In this document: positions 27,055 to 37,212 of the stretch, in pieces | Layout of the letters: each line of letters opens with the position of its first letter | How positions within the stretch are numbered: position 1 is the first letter of the stretch | Source of the DNA: Mercurialis annua | Lineage: Eukaryota > Streptophyta > Magnoliopsida > Malpighiales > Euphorbiaceae | Assembly (NCBI RefSeq): GCF_937616625.2 | Contig: NC_065573.1 | Span: forward strand, 7,517,001-7,581,000 | Direction: 5' to 3' | Length of the DNA stretch: 64,000 nucleotides | The notes under the pieces: generated by a model | Database searches by the model: none | Seen by the model: only the letters and a program-made list of their open reading frames with translations | Told to the model about the DNA's origin: nothing | Translations under genes and position numbers: made by a program

Positions 27055-29037
27055 TGTTAGTAGTATATGCCCTAGGGCCATTTGATCGTGTATATTTGTA
27101 GAACTAATCCCAATGGCAAAGATATATATGTTCTATTTGAACTAAGTGTCTCATCAACTAAGTGTTCATGTATTACGTATTGTCCTTATCACATTGTGGT
27201 AGAATCTATTCTTAAGGTGTTAAGAATATGAGTGACAGATTCTATTATACAAGTGATCTAAATAACCGTTCGCGATCGATGGGGTCCTGCGAATAAGGGC
27301 ATTGCATTATCCCAGAAAGATCGTCACCTCTGTTTATTCTCCTGATTAGTAAAGAGTTACTAAATTATAGGAAGTAGTGAGTCTCATACTACTTGATGGG
27401 GATCAGAATAAACATGTGGACACTCAAGGTGTTGAGTGAGTCGAACAAGTGACGCTAGATGACTTATACATGGTAATTCATTAAAGTCAATTTAATATCA
27501 TCTAGTTCATAATTGTACATATGTCCTTTGACTTGCGGTGACACTATCTTGTATATAGGTGATTAGAGTTTGATACTCCTTAACTCTAGATCTTTCATGA
27601 GCTAGAGCCGCGGGATGTGTTGGCTCTTAGTTAGTTGTATATGGAGATAGGGGTTTAACCTAGAAAGGATTCATCACTCTGGATGAACGGAGACAAGATT
27701 CTATGCTATCTCAAATTGTTCTTGATGGATGATAAAACCTGCGCAGGTGTATATGACTTACATAGAAAGTTGTTTCTAGTGGAAGTCATATTTATCAAGA
27801 ATTATAACTGGGAGATGAGGTCATATAATCAAGACATACAGTGTTTGACTTAACCGTGACACTAGTCGAGATTGGAACCTTAGATGAAGGGAATTTTTAG
27901 TGTACGGTAATTATGAACATTGGTTCAAAAAGAATGCATCGAAACATTCATCTCTATTTGGGGGTCGTGATATGTTGCTAGACGTCACTCTCGATCTACG
28001 AGAATTAATAATTAAATGGGATTTAATTATTTAATATAAGAAAGGCGTTTCTTATGTCTCTCGTTGCCATATAGATGTGAACCTAGTTAGTCACACACAA
28101 TAGAGTGTGCAACCGATTGAGTTTACGAAAGATGGATTTCATATAGATACTAGCATATCTCGGAAATTAATCTAAGATGAAAAACAAGTACAAATTAGGG
28201 ACTAATTTGTAAGAGTTATAAATTAGTAGGAACCTAATTGTACTATGTCCAAGTTAATTAGGGACTAATTTATAAGAGTTATAAATTAGTAGGAACCTAA
28301 TTATATTTTAACCAAGTTTTATGATTAGAAGGCTTAAGTAATTAATTAGTGTAATTAATGATACTTAAAGCACTAATCATAAGTTAATGGAATGATGATG
28401 TCATGGTGATGATGAGATAAGCTTATGTCATATATGGGATGTCATATGATGACATCACCTATATGATGTCACCTATGTGATGTCACCACATGAAAGGTGT
28501 CATGTGGTGGCAACACCTTTGCTTGGTGTGTGACACCTAGCATGCAAGGTGTTGCATTCTTAAGACATGCTCTAGCCTATAAATAGAGCATGTCCTTGCT
28601 CATTTCACCACACAACACACATCTCACTACAAAGTTGTAGAGAGAGAAAGCACTTGAAGGAGTTCAAGTATTCATCAATCACGGGAAAAACTTGGCGACG
28701 TTTTTCATATATCCGAGCAAGGTAGTGATCGCGGCGAGAGTTTGAGCTTAGGGCTGCTCGGCAAGAGGAACTCTTACGGATTACTTCAAGGCGAGGATTC
28801 AATCGGACGCATACTCGTGTGGACGAGCTTGAGGTCGCCGTACTTTCGGGACTACAAGAATCGTTGGAGAATCGACATAGGTATTCTTCTTATGATTCCT
28901 AGATGCGTGCTTTAATTACTAAATGATACGACGATCCATTTGTTGTTGATATGATCAACTTTTGGATCCGAATTGTTGGAATTTCGATTTTGAATTGAAA
29001 TATACGATCCGGACCCGCGCCTCCCGCTGCGCCAACA
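27055..29037 (+). mobile_element. Solo Ty1/copia-type LTR (1,983 bp) in the satellite
   Basis: TGTTAG...CCAACA termini are flanked by the 5-bp duplication ATCCA (27050-27054 and 29038-29042). Removing the LTR and one ATCCA restores the satellite junction seen uninterrupted near 20795. It is nearly identical to the LTRs at 51250-53232 and 57050-59043. No primer site follows, so it is a solo LTR or the product of a larger exchange. Features inside: a 63-bp tandem duplication (28193-28318), a TGATGTCA motif array and a TATA box. Confidence 0.93.
28391..28585 (+). promoter_or_regulatory. LTR promoter: TGATGTCA motif array and TATA box
   Basis: Several TGATGTCA or TGACATCA copies, in both orientations, lie at 28391-28495. 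TATAAATA follows at 28578-28585. The TATA box sits in the loop of an inverted repeat (GACATGCTCT ... AGAGCATGTC, about 28564-28594). The motif resembles the ACGT-type/CRE-like sites bound by plant bZIP proteins, but with T in place of C. Start of transcription would be about 30 bp downstream. The same block is present at about 52586-52780 and 58391-58585. Confidence 0.7.
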
Positions 29038-29864
29038 ATCCAAGCGTCTCACCTTTATTAGCAATTTAATCCAAACGTTTACAAACACTACGAAACAAAA
29101 CTAAACATTTCACTTTTTTAGGGATTTAAGCCAAACGTTTACAAACGTTACAAAACAAATCCAAACATTTCCCCATTTTAGCGATTTAACCCAAACTTTT
29201 ACAAACCTTACGAAACAAATCCAAACGTATTAAACGTTACGAAACAAATCCAAACGTTTCACATTTTTAGCGATTTAAGCCAAACGTTTAAAATGTTGCG
29301 AAACAAAAACAATTATTTACAAATGCTACAAAACAAAGTGAAACGTTTACAAACATTACGTAAGTATACCAACGTGTAAAACGTTTGGATTTGTTTAAAA
29401 CGTTACGAAACAAATCCAAACGTTTCACCTTTTTAACGATTTAAGCCAAACGTTTACAAACGTTACGAAACAAATCCAAATGTTTCACCTTTTTAGCGAT
29501 ATAAGCCAAACGTTTACAAACATGACGAAACATATCCAAACGTTTCCCCTTTTTAGCGATTTAAACCAAACGTTTACAAAGGTTATGAAACAAAACCAAA
29601 CGTTTCACCTTTTTAGCAATTTAAGCCAAACGTTTACAAACATTACAAAACAAATCCAAACGTTTCACCTTTTTATGAATTTAAGCCAAATGTTTGGAAA
29701 CGTTACACAATAAATTTCCCCTTTTTAGCGAATTAAGCCAAACGTTTACAAACATTACGACACAAATCCAAATGTTTTACCTTTTTAGCAAATTAAGCCA
29801 AACATTTACAACCTTTACGAAACAAATCCAAACGTTTACCTTTTTAGAGATTTAAGGCAAATGT
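29038..29864. repeat. Satellite segment between the solo LTR and copia internal sequence
   Basis: 827 bp of 60-bp satellite, nearly identical to 53233-54060, which follows the copia 3' LTR. It ends abruptly at AAGGCAAATGT, where 53233-onward continues with more satellite, and joins copia internal sequence at 29865 with no clear shared bases. Confidence 0.93.
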
Positions 29865-30011
29865 AGCAATCGGTTGAGGCTTTCAGAGGTTCGAGGATGA
29901 ATCCTCGATACCTAAAGAAAGTGGATATTACATAGTAAATGATTAGAGAATCATTTCCGAGACATGTAATAGTTTGCTCATTCTTTTGTGGCTAAAGAAT
30001 GAGACCTAGGA
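29865..30011 (+). mobile_element. Copia leader/gag-proximal fragment, left part of a split element
   Basis: Matches 59603-59749 of the downstream copia copy over all 147 bp with a few substitutions. The matching point is 559 bp downstream of the LTR end in that copy, so the 5' LTR, primer site and leader are missing here. The sequence resumes at 46992 after the nested element. Target duplication TAGGA is at 30007-30011. Confidence 0.92.
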
Positions 30012-30454
30012 TGTAATACCCCAAAACATTGAAGCATTTAATTGGACTACGTGTCCAGTCCTGTTTCGCCAGGGTGGCGATATTGGAAATAATTTTCGAG
30101 AAACTTAATATTTTATTTCAATTCTAAAGTTAGAATTGGAATTAGAAGGAAAAATGTCAAGAAAAGCTCGAAATAAGGTACAGGGACTAAAGTGGTAATT
30201 TAGCCACTACGACTTAAAATGGAAATTATTTCGCCAAGGTCCGCGAAATGTTTTATAGTATATGTGGTAAAAGTCTCGAGTCAATCGGAGACCTTTTAAA
30301 ATCTGGACGCGGATGCGTTTTGGGCTAAATTGCAATTTTGTAAAGTTCAAGGACCTAATTGTAAATTAGCCAATTAAGCCTCGAGAATAGCAATTGAAAG
30401 ATTATTGACGGAAAATAATAATTTTTAAGTTAGTATTATTTATATGAATATAAA

Positions 30455-31094
30455 TAATACGTATCGACTCGAGTTAAAAGGATAATTTAACCGTTTGGTT
30501 AAATTAGAAAGTTTAAAAGAGAAATGGTTTAGATTAAAGAAATGAAGGATTAGAACGGCAAATTTTCCAACTCATTTATATGTTTCCTTAAGCATAAGGA
30601 AATGAGAAAAGGATCAGAAGAAATGATCCAGAGAAGAGAGAAAATGACGATCACCGTCGTTTCGCCGCCGTTTCGCCGTTTCTCGTCCAAATCGCGAGTT
30701 CTTTATATCGATTCGTTCAGAATTCGATTCTCTATCATCTTTGAGCTTCAAATAGAGGTAAGCTTGACGTTTTATAATACGTATCGACTCGAGTTAAAAG
30801 GATAATTTAACCGTTTGGTTAAATTAGAAAGTTTAAAAGAGAAATGGTTTAGATTAAAGAAATGAAGGATTAGAACGGCAAATTTTCCAACTCATTTATA
30901 TGTTTCCTTAAGCATAAGGAAATGAGAAAAGGATCAGAAGAAATGATCCAGAGAAGAGAGAAAATGACGATCACCGTCGTTTCGCCGCCGTTTCGCCGTT
31001 TCTCGTCCAAATCGCGAGTTCTTTATATCGATTCGTTCAGAATTCGATTCTCTATCATCTTTGAGCTTCAAATAGAGGTAAGCTTGACGTTTTA
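30455..31094 (+). repeat. 320-bp direct tandem duplication inside LTR A
   Basis: Copies at 30455-30774 and 30775-31094 are essentially identical and absent from LTRs B and C. The unit spans the part of the LTR up to the donor-like GAGGTAAGC, so LTR A carries two donor-like sites and two copies of the short open frame starting ATGAGAAAAGG. Confidence 0.93.
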
Positions 31095-31280
31095 TTTGCT
31101 GAAATTGAAGAATATAGGGCTGCCATGTCGAGATCGAATCGTATCAACCGTAGTCACGTTATTTTTGACGTTTTTGATGATTATTGAGTTGAATATTGTG
31201 TTATATTGATGTAGAAACATGTCGGAATGAGTTAGGGATGTCGGGAGCATGTCGAGATGATATTTGGGGCTGTTCTATGG

Positions 31281-31336
31281 TGTCGCACGACGTGCGACAA
31301 GGTCTCACGACGTGCGACATAACCTCGCGACGCGAG
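31281..31336. repeat. Palindrome trio near the donor-like site, LTR A
   Basis: TGTCGCACG-A-CGTGCGACA (31281-31299), a partly decayed copy and CTCGCG-A-CGCGAG (31324-31336). The first and third have different stems but the same one-base A centre. Equivalent to 38162-38217 and 45042-45097. It lies about 200 bp downstream of the donor-like site, like the arrays in the minus-strand LTRs. Confidence 0.8.
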
Positions 31337-31667
31337 CGGACTTGCGATTGGCATAATTTCTTCGTTCGGACTCGGAATTGAGCGATTCTCGTTGCGTTGG
31401 AAAGAGGAAAGGATTTTCTATCAATCCTAAGCATTATATCAAGGTAATATTGCTGATTTGGATGTTAAAATTTGAGGTTATAGGCTGTCTCAACGAAAAT
31501 GTTACGCTCGAATCGCGTACGTCGGAATTGAGACGTTTACGGTTGATTTCGAAGTGATAAAAGTGTTTATAATGTGTTTAAATGATCTAAGTATGTGTTG
31601 GTATGAATTTTGGGGTATTTGGAGCTTCGGAAATGGTCCAGAAGCATCAAAAAACGCTGCCCCCAAA

Positions 31668-31833
31668 GTGCGCACGACGTGCTGCACTTCAGCACGTCGT
31701 GCTGGTGCGCGACGTGCACCAGAAGGGTGCACGACGTGCACCACAAGGGTGCACGACGTGCACCAGTGAAGGGCACGTCGTGCCCTTCATGAAAAATGAA
31801 GGGCACGAGGTGCCAAGCTAGCACGACGTGCCC
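31668..31833. repeat. Main palindrome array, LTR A (GCACG-W-CGTGC type)
   Basis: Units include AGCACG-T-CGTGCT, GGTGCACG-A-CGTGCACC (twice, about 22 bp apart), GGGCACG-T-CGTGCCC and GCACG-A-CGTGC. Outer stem bases change in pairs between units, so complementarity is kept. The one-base centre is too short for an ordinary RNA loop and points to a DNA-level palindrome. Same array at 38549-38714; expanded at 45429-45638. Confidence 0.85.
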
Positions 31834-32422
31834 TACTTCGATCGTGACCTCCGGGGAACTTCCGGGAGCGAAAATTGGCCTCTAATGGCATGATATGGGC
31901 GTAGAACTCTGACAAATGTCTTAAAATGAATATTAATAAGACATTATAGCAATGAACATTAACATGATGAGTAATAGAGATATGAATAGAGATCTATAGA
32001 GAAAGATACGTTTAGAACACGACGATTATATTTCGTGCTTTTGTCGTGTTAGGTACCTAGTGCAGTTTTTAAGAACAAGATTCTCTAAGTATATATTTTA
32101 ACGATAGAATCCTCTGATAGATGTGACGGACTATCGATCTACGAGTATGACGAACCAAGAAGCTCGACGAGGATTGACGGACCAGTCTCCTGGAGCTTAC
32201 GTTTGGATATAAGGGATAGCGGTCACTGTGAGTGGCAATTTACTTTCGCGTATTATTATTACAAAAGTTATTTTCATATATTATGAATATTATCATTAAT
32301 ACATCGCGTTTACATGATTTTTTCGTATGAGATATTATGTTTGATGAATTAGACTATATGAATGCCATTATATTCATTGTTTGAATATGAGTATCTAGTA
32401 TGCGATCCGAAGAAACCAACTA

Positions 32423-32869
32423 CCTATTGTGTGTCAATAGGCTGTGTGATCACCAGTATTTGAGTCAGTCTAGCGTGTCTAGATTGTCTATGAGATTACG
32501 AAATGCGCATACGATATGAATGTGATACGAGTGAGAACTCGGTTACGGTGTAACCTGAGCCCCGTATCTAGTGGGTTGGACCCACCAGTGAGTTGGACTC
32601 ACACTTTGAGATTAAGAGATTGGTCGCGGCTGACGTGGTTGAGTGTGAACACTCCCGGGTCGGACCACTTGGATCAGTTTGATTCGAATATTCGGAATGA
32701 GATAAGTTCAGAGTTTAAGATTAGGGTTTCGGTCGGATCTGCTATTTATGAATATTATGTTATTTTCATATTATATCGAGATAAATATATATATGTTTGA
32801 GTATGCGATGTGTATTTTGATAATACCGATAATAAGTTGCATACTCACTCAGTATTTTCCCAAATACTG
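32423..32869 (+). other. Cluster of six perfect hairpins, LTR A
   Basis: CCTATTG-TGTGT-CAATAGG (32423-32441), GGTTAC stem (32541-32555), GTGGGT stem (32571-32585), GTGAGT stem (32588-32602), GAGTGT stem (32641-32654) and CAGTATTT-TCCC-AAATACTG (32850-32869). Same cluster at 39303-39749 and 46227-46673. It ends 23 bases before the acceptor-like site. Confidence 0.75.
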
Positions 32870-33186
32870 ACCCCTCACTCTGATGTTTGCAGGTATTAGA
32901 AGTCGGATCAGATGAGCCATCTCCATTGTGCCAGAAGTCATTGGACTTGCACAAATATGAGTTCCTAAAGCTGCAGTAGTCAGTAGGTGTCAGTACTAGA
33001 TAAATATTTTTACTTCAAACAGTATTTTTATATTGTAAACTCTAGTATGATATTTTGATATTTATTAATAATATGTTTTTAATTGCGAAAAATTATTAGT
33101 GGTTTTAGGCTTGCTACGGGTTTCGGAGCTACCACTCCCATTCCCTAGCGCCGGTCTCGGCTCAATAATTTGGGTCGTGACAATTG

Positions 33187-33198
33187 TGGTATCAGAGC
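33187..33198 (+). promoter_or_regulatory. Primer binding site of internal region A
   Basis: TGGTATCAGAGC, complementary to the 3' end of initiator-Met tRNA, four bases after the LTR end. Confidence 0.92.
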
Positions 33199-36100
33199 AG
33201 TTGGTCCAGTTACCTCTGCTAAGATGCGTTTGTCGGTCAAGTAACCTAGGAACTACTGCAGCTATAGAGTTGAGGTTTGTCTGATCCAAGTCGTTAGTAT
33301 GATGTGCTTTGTGATAAGCACGATAAAATGATTTGTGAAATGCTTGTTTGCTTCTTGTGACACGTATATACGAGGTATATACGTATATGTTGTTTCGATG
33401 AGACATGCATACATGATATGCCTTTTGAAATGAAGTTTTTAGGAGAGGTATTACCTCCTATAAATAGAATACTATTGATATGATTTTGATTTGATGTCAT
33501 ATATATGTGTGCTTAGCATCAGATAACGTGATAGATGCTATAGAATTCGATCGATCGAAATTTTCGAAAGAATGAGAAGAAGGAATGGAAAGTTCCAGAA
33601 GTTGAAGAACTTTCCAGGTACAGAGTTTAAAGGTCTAGAGAACTTACAAAACGTAAAGTTTATAACTTTTAAAAGTTATTTGTTTCACGATTCTGAAAGC
33701 ATAATTGTGCCTAGACCCGTAATAGCCATTGATAATTGCCACGACATCGATAGAAAATGCATCACTACATACATCAATACATGCATTAATAGGACATGCA
33801 TCATATGCATTATGTTCAGACGAAGAGGTGAGATGTGGCAACTCTTTGGGGATGAGAGACATCACCACCCTAGTGCACAATTTTGCTAAGATTTAAATGA
33901 AATTTTCAAATGAGTCGTTTTATTTGAAAGAGTTTTCAAGAAGTTTTGTTTTTTATGTAAGTATACCTAGACCAGAACTCTGTGACGGAAGTGAAGTGCT
34001 CGCGAGCAAGCTGTGATCTAGGCTATGAGGCGAATGAATACGTATAGTTGTGAGAGCATAGGATTTGTGTCTCTAGCTAATGAACTTAGCCTTGATTAGA
34101 CAGATTAGTATGCGACTAGGATAGTAGATATATGTTCGGATAGTAAAACATATCCGATTAACAACGTATGACATGTATGCTATATTTTAATACTCTTGAT
34201 GTTTGATTAAGTCCATGTGAGAGGAATACTCACAAGACTTAAGTTACAATGCGTAATCAAGAAAATCTAGGGGACACTGATTTTCTTGAATCCGGTCAAC
34301 ATAGATGATTATAGCTACGCTAGTAATATGTGTGTAACATATACAACGCGAGTATATGTTTTGATAATTTGCTAAGTCTACGATGAGTCAGAACACTCAG
34401 AAGACTAGCAATAAGAGACGTATCATAGAAGGTAAAAAGGGAGGAGACGTTTCTAAAGTCCAACGTACGTGGACAGCGATTAGACGTGATGATTAGTAAG
34501 GGTTATATTTTAAGGAATTTATCAGTATTCCTTTATATAATCGCTATACTATGAACAAAGAGCTGCGCGAACGTGTGCCGCTGCACAACAAGTGTATGAG
34601 ACGCAAGAAGAAGATCGAGGTAACCAAGCCGAATGCAATCTACTCTAATTGGCCAATAAAAGCCAGAAACGTGATGAAGGTTAATGGGAACCTAGCAAAA
34701 AAAAAAAAAAAAAATAAAGTGGGATTATGCAGGCATCGGGAGTGCCGCAGTAACCCAACGTTGTTATGGATCAGTTAGCCGTAAAAGCAACTGATATAAG
34801 GAATTGTGTACCAATAATTGAAGTATATGATAAGAAAGATCAAGAGATAAACAACAAGAACTGCAATAGGTGGATTGAGAATTAAAACTTCCATCTCAAG
34901 ATTTTGATTACGAAACGGATCAGTAAAGCGTGGAAGGTGTAAAGGTAATGAATGCTTATAAGGTGTTAAACCTTGAACTTCAATGAGATCAAATAAAGAA
35001 TAAAGTGTATAATATGATCGATATAGAGGATTGATTAAGATCCTTAAAGGAGTAAGATGTGTTAGACACGATCAAACTAGTTTGAGAAATTCCCAAAAAG
35101 GAGATCCTCAGGAAGAGGACTTCGGAAAAGAAAAGTTATTAGACGATTCCGATGTCGAGGAGTACCAGAATGAGCATTTCTGGTCCAGTGTACAAAAATA
35201 CCGCAATCTGAGGAATGATGCAGAGATAACCAACGGTCAGGCACGAATAGCTCTGAACCAGGTTAGGAGGCAAATGCGCTCCTTTTCACAAGGAATGCTA
35301 CCAGTGGGATTGTATTCCACTGACTTCCTGCTTACGGTCGAGGGATTGCTAAAGGTACATGACGTATATGATAAAGTATAAAGACGCAAAAGTAGATTAT
35401 GGATAATAAGAAGTTAGTTAAAGTAGACAGAGTTAAGGAAAGTACGGATAACCTGCGTATGTCGCAAGGAACTTGATAAGAGTTATTGAGAAATGAAAAA
35501 GAGAAAAGTTATGTGGAGAGTTGACAAGGAAATTAGAGAAATGGAAATCTATGCAGTCGTGGACACATAGAAACAAAGAAAGATAAAGAGGATAGAGTCA
35601 TATGAATGGATCCACTGACAGTTAAGATGTCAGTAAGGGTACAATAGGACGATATGTAAGTAATGAAGAATGCACTACGTCGATAATTCAGGCAAAAGAA
35701 TTGCGACCCATTATTTAATTGGTAATCGACGTTCAGAGTGCCGAAACAAGAAATATCAGGAATACGAGATGCGATAGAGGTAATACCCGCATATGATCGG
35801 CTTTTTAGACGGCCATGATGATAGTACAAATACGATAAGATGATATACGTATACAATTGGGAACACACCACATCAGGAAATTTGGACGAAGAAGACCACA
35901 ACTCTCTGTTAATGATCGATGTTGTGAATATTAAAAGTAAGTAGTACACTACGTACAAGATGCGCTAAGGAGGAAATCAAAGAATGCAATAGAAGATAAT
36001 CAAGAAACACGATAAGAGCGTGAATAAGGATGGCAAGAGGAGTACCATAGGATCATAGCAGTTAGACTATGAATCCTATTGGTTGACAAAGGACAAGAAG

Positions 36101-37199
36101 TCAAAGAAAAATTACAAAGAAGTACATCTACGGTATGGACAAATGTAGAAGTAACAAGTGGAATAGTAAGATCATGGATAGTAATGAGAAATAAATTTAG
36201 TACTACGTGATAGTAAAGGGAAATGATTTGAAAGCTAAGAGCCAATTAAGATTGAGAATTGGAAGGAAGAAATAGATAAGAAAAAGTTAGATTATGATGA
36301 ATAAAAAGATCAAATATGGAACAAGTAACAATGCCATCAGAGGACATTCTGATGCAAGAATATGGTTGAAAAAGGATTAAGATCCTCATTTAGGGATTAT
36401 AAGCAAAGAAAGTTTACCAAAGCATTGATCACACGCTGTCTTATTAAAATAAGAATTCAGCGACCTATATGACAATCCTATCTGGTTGAAAACCAGATTG
36501 ATGAAACAGATCGATGTGAGGTAAAAAGAGACGAGGAATTTCAAAGAATAGCACGTTATGCTTAAGAAAAAGAAAATAAATCAATGGATATGCAAACGAA
36601 TAAAGAGGTATATGAGATATCAAGATGCAAGAAGAAGGTTAAGTAAGCTTTACAAGAAGAGTGAAGACCTCATAAGGATATGTCCTAAGGATTCACCTCA
36701 TGGATAACCATGATTAACGACGATAGTGAAAGAATCTTCATATGAGAAGTGAAGTAACGAGACAAAAAGAGAATGGTGGATAATGGGATAAAGATCCCAA
36801 CATAATGATAAATAAGAATCAGGCCGTGATGACGGCCATATGGAAGAAACTACAAGAGTAAAGAATTAAGAACGACGAATCGTAGATACATATGAATACG
36901 ACTATTGTCGTCATAAAAGGGAGATGTTGAATGACAAAGATTATCATCTTTAGTAGTAAGACGTCATTAAGACGAACTGCCATTGGATAGCAGTAAGGAA
37001 CTAGAAGTTCAAATTGATGAAATCAAAAGTAAGGTTGACTGTGTTAACTGACATCAACGGGTAGGAAGTACAGAAATTGAAATAACGATTTCATGTGCTG
37101 ACCAGTGTTGTAAGATGAACACGGTATCCCTACTAAATTCTAGATGTAAAAGAGATTAAGGTAAGAAAAGAATATGAAAATTCGAGGACGAATTTTTAT

Positions 37200-37212
37200 A
37201 AGGGGGGAAGAA
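37200..37212 (+). promoter_or_regulatory. Polypurine tract A
   Basis: AAGGGGGGAAGAA directly abuts the TG of LTR B and would prime plus-strand cDNA synthesis. The preceding ATTCGAGGACGAATTTTTAT is a type of ending often seen in plant Ty3/gypsy elements, which supports that origin. Confidence 0.9.

Larger units (their letters stand above)
31078..32892 (+). other. Putative intron within the LTR leader (1.8 kb)
   Basis: A strong donor-like GAG|GTAAGC (intron from 31078) and an acceptor-like TGATGTTTGCAG| (ending 32892) are kept in LTRs B (37959-39772) and C (44839-46696). Related sites exist in the divergent minus-strand LTRs (about 1882 to 377 and 7735 to 6382). The interval holds the palindrome arrays and hairpin cluster. 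Splicing itself is inferred; no transcript evidence is available here. Confidence 0.35.
30012..33182 (+). mobile_element. LTR A of the tandem element (3,171 bp)
   Basis: Begins TGTAATACCCC and ends GTCGTGACA. It is 321 bp longer than LTR B because of a 320-bp tandem duplication (30455-31094) and one extra G near 31851. Private substitutions, for example CCTCTGATAG where B and C have CCTGTGATAG (about 32114), set it apart from B and C, which resemble each other more. Confidence 0.93.
33183..37212 (+). mobile_element. Internal region A of the tandem element, non-coding (4,030 bp)
   Basis: Starts with the primer site and ends with a polypurine tract. The plus strand is strongly purine-rich, especially 34.4-37.2 kb, and full of stop codons; I recognise no gag, protease, RT, integrase or RNase H motif. 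The longest plausible plus-strand frames (33572-33889, 105 codons; 34551-34778, 75 codons; 35031-35381, 116 codons) match no family I know. Other notable bits are ATGCAT-rich sequence near 33757-33811 and an 18-A run at 34697-34714. The A and B copies differ at only a few sites, so frame conservation between them means little. Confidence 0.9.

Noticed and set aside
27055..29037. A possible host gene promoter (TATA box plus motif array) in unique-looking sequence
   Set aside because: The same sequence occurs twice more in the window with TG/CA ends and target duplications, so it is an LTR.
10455..29360. Regularly spaced near-palindromes in the satellite as a CRISPR-like array
   Set aside because: There are no unique spacers. 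The units are contiguous 60-bp monomers in a plant-type genomic setting, so this is satellite DNA.
31502..31824. Overlapping frames of 60-85 codons on both strands over the palindrome array (also at 38383-38795 and 45263-45719)
   Set aside because: Same reason: palindromic GC-rich repeats without stops, overlapping in up to five frames.
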